DNA from: Pseudomonadota bacterium
GTDB lineage: Bacteria > Pseudomonadota > Gammaproteobacteria > Burkholderiales > Thiobacillaceae
Assembly (NCBI GenBank): GCA_021826065.1
Contig: JAKADY010000018.1
Span: 1-50,914 of the forward strand
Direction: 5' to 3'
DNA length: 50,914 nt
Part shown: positions 34,261-43,786 of the stretch, one piece after another
Layout of the letters: each line of letters starts with the position of its first letter
How positions within the stretch are numbered: the first letter of the stretch is position 1
Translations under genes and position numbers: made by a program
The notes under the pieces: generated by a model
What the model was told of the DNA's origin: nothing
Databases searched by the model: none
Seen by the model: only the letters and a program-made list of their open reading frames with translations

Positions 34261-34844
34261 TCACCCACCCCCAGTCCGGTGAAGCCCATGAAGGTGAGCG
34301 ACAGCAGCCCCGCCAGGATGAGGGCCAGCGCCGTGCCCTGCACCGGATCGGGCACGGCGGCCAGGCGCAGCCGCTCACGCAGCCCGGCCATCAGCACCAG
34401 GGCGAGGGTGAAGCCGGCGCCGGCGCCAGTGGCGAAGACGAGCGACTGGATGAAGCTGTACTCGCGCGCCGTCTGGAACAGCGCCACGCCGAGGATGGCG
34501 CAGTTGGTGGTGATCAGCGGCAGATAGATCCCCAAGGCGCGGAACAGGGCCGGGCTGTATTTCTTCAACACCATCTCCACCAGTTGCACCGCCGAGGCGA
34601 TCACGGCGATGTAGGCGATGAGTCGCAGGAACTCCAGCCCCAGCCAGGTGAGCAGGGCATTGAGCCCGTAGGCGCACAGGCTCGCCACCAACATGACGAA
34701 GGTGGTGGCCGCCCCCATGGGCGCGGCGGTGGCGAGACGGCCGGAGACGCCCAGGAAGGGGCAAAGCCCCAGGAACATCGCCAGGACGAAGTTGTTGGCG
34801 AGCACGGTGGTCAGGAAGAGCTGGGCGAGCGGGATGTCAGCCAT
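34257..34844 (-). CDS. rnfA: RNF complex membrane subunit RnfA
   Basis: A 195-residue six-helix protein. [18 protein letters not shown] and [17 protein letters not shown] contain the cysteines that, with RnfE, bind the intramembrane iron-sulfur site. RNF couples electron flow between ferredoxin and NAD+ to ion transport. The ATG at 34844 lies in the rnfE 3' end (8-nt overlap). Confidence 0.95.
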   Translation of the reverse strand: MADIPLAQLFLTTVLANNFVLAMFLGLCPFLGVSGRLATAAPMGAATTFVMLVASLCAYGLNALLTWLGLEFLRLIAYIAVIASAVQLVEMVLKKYSPALFRALGIYLPLITTNCAILGVALFQTAREYSFIQSLVFATGAGAGFTLALVLMAGLRERLRLAAVPDPVQGTALALILAGLLSLTFMGFTGLGVGE

Positions 34845-35484
34845 GCGCCGTACCCCTTTCCGCTTGCAGACGACCCTGCCGTTTCTTGAGCCAGTTGAAC
34901 AGCAGTAGCCAGCCCCCCAGGACGAAGAACCCACCGGGCGGCTGCACCATGACCCCCCAGGGCTGGAAGTCGGCGCCGAAGAGGGCGAGGCCGAACAGAC
35001 GCCCGGCACCGAGGACCTCGCGCACCGAGCCCAGGGCGAGCAGGCCGATGGCGAAGCCCAGACCCATCCCCAGGGCGTTGAGCACCGCCGGCAGGGGCGG
35101 GTTTTTCGAGGCATGCGCCTCGGCGCGGCCGAGGATGATGCAGTTGACGACGATCAGCTGGATGAAGGCGCCCAGGGCCGTGTAGAGGGTGAGGCTCAGG
35201 GCCTGGATCAGATAGTCCACCACGGTGACGAAGCTGGCGATGATGACGATGTAGGTGGCGATGCGCACCTCGCGCGGCACCCAACCCCGCAGCAGGGAGA
35301 CCAGCAGCGCCGAGCCGGTGAGCACGAAGGTGGTGGCGAGCCCCATGGCGAGGGCGTTGACCGCCGACACCGTCACCGCCATGACCGGACACATGCCCAG
35401 GACCATGACGAAGACCGGGTTCTGGCGCCAGATCCCCTCCAGGAACTCCTCCATGGGGGTGGGGCGTGCGGGCTGCGCATTCAT
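34837..35484 (-). CDS. rnfE: RNF complex membrane subunit RnfE
   Basis: A 215-residue six-helix protein homologous to RnfA in inverted topology. It has [22 protein letters not shown] and [19 protein letters not shown] with the iron-binding cysteines. It overlaps rnfG by 4 nt and rnfA by 8 nt. Confidence 0.95.
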   Translation of the reverse strand: MNAQPARPTPMEEFLEGIWRQNPVFVMVLGMCPVMAVTVSAVNALAMGLATTFVLTGSALLVSLLRGWVPREVRIATYIVIIASFVTVVDYLIQALSLTLYTALGAFIQLIVVNCIILGRAEAHASKNPPLPAVLNALGMGLGFAIGLLALGSVREVLGAGRLFGLALFGADFQPWGVMVQPPGGFFVLGGWLLLFNWLKKRQGRLQAERGTAHG

Positions 35485-36161
35485 GGTCCGTTCTCCCCGC
35501 CCGCCTGGCGCAGCGCCTCGATGTGCTGGGCCAGCAGGGGCAGCAGCCGCTGGGCGCTGGCGTTGACCGCCTTGCCCACCGCCCGGCTGGTGACGGTGGC
35601 CCCGGCGATGGCGTCGATCTCCCAGGGCGCGCGTTTGGTGCCGTGCCGCACCACGCGGATGGGGTTGGCCAGGGCCGTGCGCGCGGCGTTGAGGCGCGCA
35701 TCCAGGGCCCGGAAATTGGCCTGGAAGGCGGCGTCATGGATGACCTTGTCGCCGATACCCGGCGTCTCCTTGTGCGCCACCACGGTGAGCCCCGTGATCG
35801 CCTCGCGCGCGGGGTCATAGGCATAGAGCACGCGCACCTCTCCGGCATAGCCGAAGGCAGCGGCTTCGGCGGCGATGCCCAGCAGACGGCCGCCGGCGTC
35901 GTAGGCGGCGTAAAAGCGCTCCCCCGCCGCTGCGGGTGCCCCCTCCGCCGGGACGATGCCGGCCGGGGTCGCCACAAAGGCGCGCATGTGCACCGCCCCC
36001 GGAATGGTCTGGAAGACCGCGTGCTCCAGGGCCAGTCGACGGTTGGCCTCGACCGAGGCGAGCGTGCCCTGATAGGCGGTGACCACCAGGGCGCCGCAGA
36101 TGGCGGCGACCAGCCCCAGGGTGCGGACCATCGCCAGGCTGGAGGTGGGCAACGCGTTCAT
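35481..36161 (-). CDS. rnfG: RNF complex FMN-carrying subunit RnfG
   Basis: A 226-residue protein with one N-terminal membrane helix and an FMN-binding domain. The flavin attachment motif is DAIAGATVTSRAV, where the second Thr of the GATVT pattern takes FMN covalently through ApbE. The preceding HKETPGIGDKV is also typical. It overlaps rnfD and rnfE by 4 nt each. Confidence 0.94.
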   Translation of the reverse strand: MNALPTSSLAMVRTLGLVAAICGALVVTAYQGTLASVEANRRLALEHAVFQTIPGAVHMRAFVATPAGIVPAEGAPAAAGERFYAAYDAGGRLLGIAAEAAAFGYAGEVRVLYAYDPAREAITGLTVVAHKETPGIGDKVIHDAAFQANFRALDARLNAARTALANPIRVVRHGTKRAPWEIDAIAGATVTSRAVGKAVNASAQRLLPLLAQHIEALRQAGGENGP

Positions 36162-37195
36162 CGCCGGCCTCCGGTGCCGAAGGCCCTGGGTGGGGTGTAC
36201 CGGTCGATCAGCGGGGTGAGCGCGTTGCCGACCAGGATGGCGTACATGACCCCCTCCGGCATGCCGCCGAAATAGCGGATCAGCACCGTCAGCACGCCGA
36301 TCAACGCCCCGTAGAGCCAGACCCCCAGCGGTGTGACCGGCGAGGTCACCATGTCCGTGGCCATGAACACCGCCCCCAGCATGAGGCCGCCGGAGAGCAG
36401 GACAAACAGGGGCTCGGGGTAGCGCTCAGGGGCCCAGAGCTGGAACAGCCAGGCCGCGAGCGCCGCACTCCCCAGCACGGCGACCGGGATGCGCCAGTCG
36501 AGGTAGCGGCGCGCCGCGAGATAGAGCCCGCCCAGCAGGATCAGCACGGCGCCGGTCTCGCCGGTGGAGCCGGCGACGCTGCCGGCGAAGAAATCCGCGG
36601 CGGGGGTGAGCACGTTGTCGTACTTCCAGCGCGCCAGGGGGGTGGCGCCGGTGAAGCCGTCCACCGCCGCCTGCGCCCAGGCGCTCACGTCCGGCGGCTG
36701 CATGAGCGGCGGGGTCAGGGTCGAGGGGATGAACGCGGTGAAGCGGTCCGGTGCGTAGGCCGGCACCCAGCTGGTGATGGCGGCCGGGAAGGCGGCCTGG
36801 ACGAAGGCGCGGCCCACCAGGGCGGGATTGAAGACGTTGTGCCCCAGGCCGCCGAACAGGGTCTTGCCCAGGGCGATGGCGACGATGCCCGCCACCGCCC
36901 CCATCCACAGCGGGAAGGCGGGCGGCAGGCAGAGGGCGAGCAGCACGCCGGTGATGGTCGCACTCGCGTCCCCCAGCGTGCTCGCCTCGCCGCGCAGGCG
37001 GTTGGCCAGCCGCTCGGTGGCCAGACACGCAGCGGTGACGGTGACGATCAGGGCCAGGGCCGAGAGCCCGTACTGCCAGACCGCGAAGGCGCAGACCGGC
37101 GCGAGCGCGAGCAGCACGGCGCGCATGATCTGCTCCACCGTGCGCCCGGCCTTGATGTGGGGCGTGGTCCTCAGTTCGAGCCGGGTCGTGCTCAC
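36158..37195 (-). CDS. rnfD: RNF complex membrane subunit RnfD
   Basis: A 345-residue protein with about ten membrane helices. TTPHIKAGRTVEQIMRAVLLAL opens the domain, FGGLGHNVFNPALVGRAF follows, and DGFTGATPLA is the covalent FMN motif (S/T-GAT-T type). The start is a GTG at 37195, overlapping the rnfC TGA as GTGA; longer upstream frames read rnfC in another frame. Confidence 0.94.
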   Translation of the reverse strand: MSTTRLELRTTPHIKAGRTVEQIMRAVLLALAPVCAFAVWQYGLSALALIVTVTAACLATERLANRLRGEASTLGDASATITGVLLALCLPPAFPLWMGAVAGIVAIALGKTLFGGLGHNVFNPALVGRAFVQAAFPAAITSWVPAYAPDRFTAFIPSTLTPPLMQPPDVSAWAQAAVDGFTGATPLARWKYDNVLTPAADFFAGSVAGSTGETGAVLILLGGLYLAARRYLDWRIPVAVLGSAALAAWLFQLWAPERYPEPLFVLLSGGLMLGAVFMATDMVTSPVTPLGVWLYGALIGVLTVLIRYFGGMPEGVMYAILVGNALTPLIDRYTPPRAFGTGGRR

Positions 37196-38598
37196 GCTGC
37201 GCGGGTGGCGCTGCGCTTGCGCCACACCCCCTTGGCCACGCGGAACTGCTGCACCAGCGGGATGTTCGCCGGGCAGACGTAGCTGCAGCAGCCGCATTCG
37301 AAACACTGTTCCAGATGGTAGTCGGCGACCATGGTCTCGTATTCGCCCCGGGTCGCCAGCAGCCCCAGCATGGAGGGGTTGAGCCCCCGCGGGCAGACAC
37401 GCACGCATTCGCCGCACTTGATGCAGGCGCGCACGGGCCGGGTCTCGTAGGCGAGCTCGCGCGGCGTGAGCACCAGCACCCCGGAGGTCCCCTTGGTGAC
37501 CGGCACGTCCAGCGAGGCCACCGCCGGGCCCATCATCGGCCCGCCCAGCACCACCTCGCGCACCCCGCCGCGGGCGCCGACGTAGTCCAGCAGGTAGCGC
37601 ATCGGCGTGCCCAGTGGGACGCGGTAGTTGCCCGGGCGCGTAACCCCGGGGCCGGCGACGGTGATCACCCGCTCGATCAGGCCCTCGCCCGCAGGCAGCA
37701 GTTGGCCGAGGGTGGCCAGGGTCATGACGTTGCTCACCAGCACGCCCACGGCCGAGCTGCGCTGCCCGGCCGGGACCTCGCGCCCGGTCAGGGTGTAGAC
37801 CAGGATGTCGGCCGCCCCCTGCGGGTATTTGGTCGCCACCGCCTGCACCCGGATGCTGCCGTCGGCAGGCAGCGCCGCGGTGAGGGCGGCGATGGCATCG
37901 GGTTTGTTGTCCTCGACGCCGATCACCGCGTGCCGGGCGCCGCAGGCGCGCATGGCCAGCCGGATGCCGTCCATCACCGCCGTCGGCCACTCCAGCATCA
38001 CCCGGTGGTCGCAGGTGAGGTAGGGCTCGCACTCGGCGCCGTTGACGATCAGGGTGTCGATCACCGCGTCCTCGGGCGGCGCGAGCTTGGCGTGCGCGGG
38101 GAAGGCGGCCCCACCCATGCCGGCGAGCCCGGTGTCCTGGATGGCCTGTATCAGCTCGGGGCCGGTCAGCGTTTCGACCTCGCGCGGCGAGCGCCACAGC
38201 ACACGCTGGTCGGCTGCCGCCTGGGTGTGGATCACCACCGCCGTCACCATGCGGCCGTCGGCGAGCAGACGCGGCTCGACGGCGCGCACCACCCCGGTCA
38301 CCGGGGCATGCACGGGTAGGGAATAGAAGCCATCAGCGCGGGCTATGGGCTCGCCGCGCACCACTGTCTGGCCTGGCCGGACGAGGGGGATGGCGGGTTT
38401 GCCGATGTGCTGGAGCATGGGCACGATCAGCTCGGGCGCGAAGGGGAGCCGCCGGATGGGCAGGCCGGCGGTGTCCTTGTGCTCCGGCAGGTGCAGGCCG
38501 CGCGGGAAGGAGGGCCGCCGGCGGAACAGCCGGGTGAGGGGTGAGAGGCTGCCCCGCACTCGATCCGGGGGGTGAGGGTTGAGGCGGGTGGCAATCAT
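37192..38598 (-). CDS. rnfC: RNF complex NADH/ferredoxin-interacting subunit RnfC
   Basis: A 468-residue protein with RGLHLPEHKD near the start, GMGGAAFPAHAKL (nucleotide/FMN domain), NGAECEPYLTCDHRVML, and two [4Fe-4S] motifs CIKCGECVRVCP and CFECGCCSYVCP near residues 400-445. It passes electrons between NAD(H) and the Fe-S chain. The first about 20 residues (NPHPPDRVRGSLSPLT) look like translated repeat sequence, so GTG at 38559 is an alternative start. A 76-nt gap separates it from the PFOR gene. Confidence 0.94.
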   Translation of the reverse strand: MIATRLNPHPPDRVRGSLSPLTRLFRRRPSFPRGLHLPEHKDTAGLPIRRLPFAPELIVPMLQHIGKPAIPLVRPGQTVVRGEPIARADGFYSLPVHAPVTGVVRAVEPRLLADGRMVTAVVIHTQAAADQRVLWRSPREVETLTGPELIQAIQDTGLAGMGGAAFPAHAKLAPPEDAVIDTLIVNGAECEPYLTCDHRVMLEWPTAVMDGIRLAMRACGARHAVIGVEDNKPDAIAALTAALPADGSIRVQAVATKYPQGAADILVYTLTGREVPAGQRSSAVGVLVSNVMTLATLGQLLPAGEGLIERVITVAGPGVTRPGNYRVPLGTPMRYLLDYVGARGGVREVVLGGPMMGPAVASLDVPVTKGTSGVLVLTPRELAYETRPVRACIKCGECVRVCPRGLNPSMLGLLATRGEYETMVADYHLEQCFECGCCSYVCPANIPLVQQFRVAKGVWRKRSATRAA

Positions 38599-38674
38599 CG
38601 CTTGTCGGACGATCGTGTCAGGACGCCGCGCATGAAGGTATCAGGGCCGTTCGTCTATCCCCCTCACGCCTCAC

Positions 38675-41600
38675 CTAATTGTACTTCGCCGCCCGCGCGA
38701 TCAGCCGCTCGATGTCCGGCTCGCTCCTGTCCCAGGGCGTGCCCGGATGGATGCAGCCGGCGGTGCACTTCTCCGCCGCGCGGACGATGTCGCGGTAGGG
38801 GCCGCCGCGCGGGTTGAGCACGATGGTCTGGTGGTTTTCGTTGTAGCCGAAGATCTTGGGGTTGATCTTGATGCACTCGTCGCAGGCGGTGCACTCGGGG
38901 GTGTCCACCCACACCGGCTCGTAGCCCTCGGCCGCCGCGGCGGGCGGTGCGGCAGCAGTCGGCGCGGCAGCCGGTGCAGGGGCCGCGGCGGCGGGAAGGC
39001 CCGCGCCCAGGGCGGCCAGGCTGGCGCTGAGCTGGGCGATCAGTTCGGCGCGTGCCTGCGCGGCGATCGCCTCGGTATCCACGGCCGGGCGGTCGAGGCC
39101 GGCCAGCCCCTTCAACTGCCGCCAGAACTGCAGCCGCTCGGCGCTGGCACGCACCAGCTCGGCCGAGACCAGCACCCGCATCAGGCGGTTCTGCCGGTCC
39201 ACGCCCCAGATGTAGGGGTAGCGGCCCTCGCGCGCCTCGGGCGGGAGCGCCAGGAACTCCGCCAGCGGCAGCATGGCCTCGTTCCAGGTGTCGGGTGGGG
39301 CCTTGCGGAAGTGTTTGGCGAAACGCCCCTCGGTCATGGCGAAATCGGCGAAGGTGAACGGCAGGGTCATCTTCTGCTCGGCGCCGCTGTCGTCCACGTA
39401 GGTCAGGGTGTACTCGGGCCAGTCCGCCTCCAGCGCGGGGTTGCCCTCCAGGTCCAGACACTGGGCGATGGTCTCGCCGCGGTCCGGGTCGTAGCGCAGC
39501 AGGGGATAGGCGCGCGACTCCACCGCCATGCGCGACTGCTCGACCGAGCGGTCGTCGCCCACGCCGTGCTCGACGGGGCAGCAGGTATAGATGTTGAACA
39601 GCGCCGGGCGGCGGCTGTTGAGCCCGTCGATGTAGCCCTCGATCAGGTGGGTGGTGTGGGCGACGCTGCCCTGCAGGACATAGGCGCCGCGGTGGGCGAT
39701 GCCGATCAGGCCCATCTCCTTGCGCAGCTCCTGCTTGCCGCGCTGCGCCTCGCCGTACGGGGCCATGTCCGCCACCTGGCCGACGAAGCTGGCGGTGGAG
39801 GACTGACCGCCGGTGTTGGAGTATGCCTGGGTGTCCACCACGAAGATCTTGACCGGCTTGCCGGTCATCAGCACGCGCGAGAGGTTCTGGAAGCCGATGT
39901 CGTACATCGCGCCGTCGCCGCCCAGGGCCACCACCGGCGGGCACAGCCGCCACTCCTCGTCGCTGAAGTCCTGCCAGCCGAAACGGGCGAAGCGCTCGTC
40001 GTGCAGGGCGGGGTTGTAGCCCTCGGTGAGTTCGATCTCGGCCTGGCGTACCGCGCGGAAGCCCTCGGCCATGCGCGCCATGTGCCCCTCGAACACCCCC
40101 AGGGCGACCGAGGGGGCGTCCTGGAACAGGTGGTTCGCCCAGGGGAAGGGATAGGGGTTGTAGGGATAGGTCGAGCCCCACACCGAGGTGCAGCCGGTCG
40201 CGTTGATCAGCCCCATCTCGGCGCGGCCGCGGCGGGTGGGCCCCTCGACATAGCGCCAGCGCAGGTCCCTGAGCTGATCGATCAAGCGGCTCACCCAGGT
40301 CAGCCACTGCGGGTCGATCGGCTGGCCCTCGTGCAGGGCCAGCAGGGTCTCGGCGAGATTGGCCAGGGTGAGGTCCTCGCCGCGGTGCGCCGCCACCGCG
40401 GCCTGCACCGCCTCGGGGTCGGTCAGCGCCAGGGCCTCGGTCAGCTTCAGGCGGACGTGTTTCTCCAGCCGGTCGATCAGGTCGTCGAGCTTGGCGACGA
40501 AGGCCTGCACGCGCGGCTGCATCAGCGCGGTGACGGTGGCGGTGAAGAGGTGGATGGCGGTCTTCTCGCCGCAGCCCATGCAGGCCCCGTCGCCGCAGGT
40601 CATCGAGGCATAGTTCTTCTTGTCCAGCAGCAGGGTGGTCAGCGCCCCGATCTTCTCGTCCAGGCTCTCGATGCGGATGAACTCGCGCGGGGTGTTGGGC
40701 AGATCCAGCCAGAACGCCCAGTCGCGCTTGAGCTGCGCCACACTCGCCTCGGTCTGCGTGACCATGCGCAGGGCGGCGTCGTCGCAGACCTCCACACACA
40801 ACCGGCAGCCCTTGCAGGTGTAGGGGTTGACGGTGATCGACAGCAGCCCGCCGCTGCCCTTGGCCCGCTTCTCGCGCGTGCTCCAATAGGGCTTGGTGGC
40901 GGCGAACTTGAAGCCGCCCAGGGCCTCGCGCAGCAGTTCGAACTCGGCCTCCAGCGCGGCCCGCGCCTCGCCCTGGGCGGGGTCCTCCGCCAGGGTCTCG
41001 GCGATGGCCGCGTCCAGCAGGGCGCGCACGTCAATACCCGAATCGCGGCGCGATTCTCGAGGCTCCCCTCCCCCGCGGGCGGGGGAGGGGTTGGGGGAGA
41101 GGGGACTCGCATGGCCCGCAGGTGACTTTGCCTGATCATCGGCAGTGGTCGGGCCATGCGAGTCGCGCTCGATGGCGGCGCGCAGCTTCTTCTCCACCGT
41201 GCGCACGGCGCGGCGCAGGAAGCGGGTGGGCCGGCCGCCGGTCTCGATGCGGTTGATCGCGGTGGCGAGGATGTCGCCGGGCGTGCTCACCAGGCCGGGG
41301 ATGGCCGAGTCCGGGCAGGCGGTGTAACACTCGCCGCAGGCGGTACAGTTCTCCGGGACCCACTCCGGGTGCTCGTAGCGGATCTGGGTCATGTCGCGGA
41401 AGATCCCGGAGATCGCCGGGATGAGCGACAACCCCATGAAGGGGTCGGCCAGGTTGTCCGAGCCCTGTCCGCTCGCATAGAAACTGGCGGTGGCCTGCCA
41501 GAAGCGGTGGATGTCGGCGGCGCGGTTGGGCAGCCGCGCATCGGCCTCGGGCAGGCGGGCGAGCAGCGGCGGCAGGGGCGCGGCTGCCGTCGCCTGCGGA

Positions 41601-43762
41601 CGCGCGCCGACCCGTTTGACGGCCTCCGGGACCTCCTTCAATTCCAGGTAGCCGCGCTTGACCACGCGCAGGTTGTCCTCCACCACGCGCCGCCCCTTCT
41701 TGCCGAACTTCTCCTCGAGCTGCCGCTCGATGGCGCGGAACAGGGCCTCCTCGTCGAGCCCCGCCCGCTCTCTCACGTCCGAGGCGTGAAAGAAGGCGCC
41801 CTGGAAGGCGTTGCCCTGCATCCTGAGCTGCAGGTCGGGGTTGGTCGCCTCCTCGCGCGCGATGCGGAAGGCGTCCAGGTAGTACACGCGGATGCCGCGC
41901 TCGACGATGGCCTGCTGGGCGTGCAGCGGGAAGCTCGCCCACACCGCCTCGGGGCTCGCGAGGTTGCTCTGGATGATGAACACCCCGCCGCGGTCCAGGC
42001 CCGCCACCGCGTTGGTGTGGCTGAACACGTTGGGGTCGGGCGAGAGCACCACGTCCACGTGCCGGTATTCGCAGTTCACGCGGATCGGCTCCGGCGCGGC
42101 GGACAGGTAATAGGTGGTGGGCTGCCCCTTCTTCTCCGAGCCGTACTTCGGATTGGCCTTGATGTCCCAGCCGAGCAGGTCGTAGAGGGTCATGGCCAGG
42201 TTCTTGCCGGTGGTCACCGCCCCCCAGCCGCCCACCGAGTGCATGCGCACGGCGATCCCGCCCTTGGGCAGCAGGTCCGGGTTCTCCGTCGCCCGCAGGC
42301 TGAGCGAGGCGATGCCGGGATAGGCCGCGGTGAGCTCCTGCAGATAAACCTCCTCGCGCGGGCTGGCCGGTGTTTCGCGCACGAAGTCCAACCCCAGGTA
42401 ATAGAAGCGCCGCCGGCCGCCGTCGGGCAGCATGTTCTCCACCGCCGCCAGCAGGTCGCCCGGCTGCAGGTCGCGCGAGCCCAGCCCGTAGCAGCCGGAA
42501 TACAGCGGCGGCAGGTCGCGGGCCGAGGCATACACCGCATAGCCGGGGTGGGGCGCTTCCCCGCCCGCGGCGCCGTTTTCCATGCACTTGCCCAGGGCGG
42601 CGCGCACCTCCCGCATCAACGGCAGGTCCTCGGCCAGGGGCTGGTCGGTGCGCTCCAGCACCGCCACCCCCTTGCGCCCCTTGAGGATGGGCCCCAGCAG
42701 GTCGCCCGGGAAGGGGCGGTAGAGCGTCAGGCTCACCACCCCCAGGCGGATGTCGCGGTGTTCGCGCAGCCAGTCGGCCAGGGCCTCGGCCTGGATGCAC
42801 ATGGAGCCCTGGCCCAGGATCAGGTAATCGGCGTCCTCGCAGCGATAGGTCTTCACCCGTGCGTATTGACGGCCGGTCAGCGCCGCGTACTCGGCCATGC
42901 AACGCTCCATCAGCGCCGGGATGTGCGCGAAGAAGTACGGCCGTTGTGCGGCCACCGCCTGCATGTAGGCGTCCTGGTTGGCCACCGCCCCGGCGACCAC
43001 CGGCAGGTCCACGTCCCACAGCGCCGGCACGCGCCGCCGCTTGGGGCCGAACAACAGCGCCTGCGCCGGCGTGGGCGTGTCGATCAGGTCGTCCGGCCGC
43101 CCCAGGTATTCCGCCACCAAGTCACGCTCGGGCACACGCACCGGCTCGATCACGTGCGTGGTCAGAAACCCGTCCATGGCCATGATCGCCGGCGTGAGCG
43201 CCAGCTCCGCCGTCTTGCGCACGATCAGATTGAGGTCGGCCGCCTCCTGCGCGTTGCGGGCGAAGACCTGGATGAAGCCGGTGTCGTCCACGCAGTGGTA
43301 GTCGTCGTGGCCGCAGTGCACGTTGAGCGTGGCCTTGGTGATGGCGCGGCAGCCCATGTTGAGCACGTAGGGCAGGCGTTTGCCCGCCGCCGCATAGAGC
43401 GACTCGTGCATGAAGGCCACGCCCTGGGCCGAGCTGAAGTTCACCGCGCGCAGGCCGGCCATGGCCATGCCCGCCGTCACCCCGGCCGCCGCGTGTTCGG
43501 ATTCGGGTTCGACGAAGATCAGCGCCCGACCCGAGACGTTGACGTGCCCCGCGGCGGCCGCCTCGGCCCAGTATTCCCCCATCTGCGTGGAGGGGGTGAT
43601 CGGGTAGGCCCCGGCGGCGTCGGAGGCCTCGCGCTCGACCAGGATCACGGCGGTGTTGCCGTCGACGGCGTCGCGCACGCCGGGGTATTTCACCGGCTGG
43701 GCCCCGGCCCGCGTACCGGCGCCGGCCTCCGCCTTGTGTCTGTCCAACAGTTTGCCGAGCAT
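38675..43762 (-). CDS. nifJ: Giant pyruvate/2-oxoacid:ferredoxin oxidoreductase with C-terminal ferredoxin
   Basis: About 1695 residues, against about 1170-1200 for usual PFOR/NifJ. It decarboxylates a 2-oxoacid to acyl-CoA and passes electrons to ferredoxin. Order: PFOR domains I-II (AYPITPSTQMGEYWAEAAAAG, FSSAQGVAFM), gamma-like domain (SVGGWGAVTTGKNLAMTL), Fe-S motif CTACGECYTACP (about 805), a repeat-derived linker (about 870-907), Fe-S motif CKGCRLCVEVC (about 982), TPP domain (CGDGACMGCGEKT about 1055; GGDGAMYDIG; YSNTGGQ), an Ala/Pro linker and a C-terminal ferredoxin domain (CTACDECIKINPKIFG). ATG 43762 follows AAGGGGG; GTG 43780 is an alternative. It lies between rnfB and rnfC. Confidence 0.92.
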   Translation of the reverse strand: MLGKLLDRHKAEAGAGTRAGAQPVKYPGVRDAVDGNTAVILVEREASDAAGAYPITPSTQMGEYWAEAAAAGHVNVSGRALIFVEPESEHAAAGVTAGMAMAGLRAVNFSSAQGVAFMHESLYAAAGKRLPYVLNMGCRAITKATLNVHCGHDDYHCVDDTGFIQVFARNAQEAADLNLIVRKTAELALTPAIMAMDGFLTTHVIEPVRVPERDLVAEYLGRPDDLIDTPTPAQALLFGPKRRRVPALWDVDLPVVAGAVANQDAYMQAVAAQRPYFFAHIPALMERCMAEYAALTGRQYARVKTYRCEDADYLILGQGSMCIQAEALADWLREHRDIRLGVVSLTLYRPFPGDLLGPILKGRKGVAVLERTDQPLAEDLPLMREVRAALGKCMENGAAGGEAPHPGYAVYASARDLPPLYSGCYGLGSRDLQPGDLLAAVENMLPDGGRRRFYYLGLDFVRETPASPREEVYLQELTAAYPGIASLSLRATENPDLLPKGGIAVRMHSVGGWGAVTTGKNLAMTLYDLLGWDIKANPKYGSEKKGQPTTYYLSAAPEPIRVNCEYRHVDVVLSPDPNVFSHTNAVAGLDRGGVFIIQSNLASPEAVWASFPLHAQQAIVERGIRVYYLDAFRIAREEATNPDLQLRMQGNAFQGAFFHASDVRERAGLDEEALFRAIERQLEEKFGKKGRRVVEDNLRVVKRGYLELKEVPEAVKRVGARPQATAAAPLPPLLARLPEADARLPNRAADIHRFWQATASFYASGQGSDNLADPFMGLSLIPAISGIFRDMTQIRYEHPEWVPENCTACGECYTACPDSAIPGLVSTPGDILATAINRIETGGRPTRFLRRAVRTVEKKLRAAIERDSHGPTTADDQAKSPAGHASPLSPNPSPARGGGEPRESRRDSGIDVRALLDAAIAETLAEDPAQGEARAALEAEFELLREALGGFKFAATKPYWSTREKRAKGSGGLLSITVNPYTCKGCRLCVEVCDDAALRMVTQTEASVAQLKRDWAFWLDLPNTPREFIRIESLDEKIGALTTLLLDKKNYASMTCGDGACMGCGEKTAIHLFTATVTALMQPRVQAFVAKLDDLIDRLEKHVRLKLTEALALTDPEAVQAAVAAHRGEDLTLANLAETLLALHEGQPIDPQWLTWVSRLIDQLRDLRWRYVEGPTRRGRAEMGLINATGCTSVWGSTYPYNPYPFPWANHLFQDAPSVALGVFEGHMARMAEGFRAVRQAEIELTEGYNPALHDERFARFGWQDFSDEEWRLCPPVVALGGDGAMYDIGFQNLSRVLMTGKPVKIFVVDTQAYSNTGGQSSTASFVGQVADMAPYGEAQRGKQELRKEMGLIGIAHRGAYVLQGSVAHTTHLIEGYIDGLNSRRPALFNIYTCCPVEHGVGDDRSVEQSRMAVESRAYPLLRYDPDRGETIAQCLDLEGNPALEADWPEYTLTYVDDSGAEQKMTLPFTFADFAMTEGRFAKHFRKAPPDTWNEAMLPLAEFLALPPEAREGRYPYIWGVDRQNRLMRVLVSAELVRASAERLQFWRQLKGLAGLDRPAVDTEAIAAQARAELIAQLSASLAALGAGLPAAAAPAPAAAPTAAAPPAAAAEGYEPVWVDTPECTACDECIKINPKIFGYNENHQTIVLNPRGGPYRDIVRAAEKCTAGCIHPGTPWDRSEPDIERLIARAAKYN
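41065..41164. repeat. GC palindrome plus perfect inverted repeat inside the PFOR gene
   Basis: The palindrome CCCCTCCCCCGC / GCGGGGGAGGGG (41065-41090) is followed by TTGGGGGAGAGG and a perfect 15-bp inverted repeat GACTCGCATGGCCCG (41104-41118) / CGGGCCATGCGAGTC (41150-41164). The PFOR frame remains open through it, encoding SPLSPNPSPARGGGE and flanks. Confidence 0.85.
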
Positions 43763-43786
43763 GGCGACCCCCTTGCTCACACTTGC

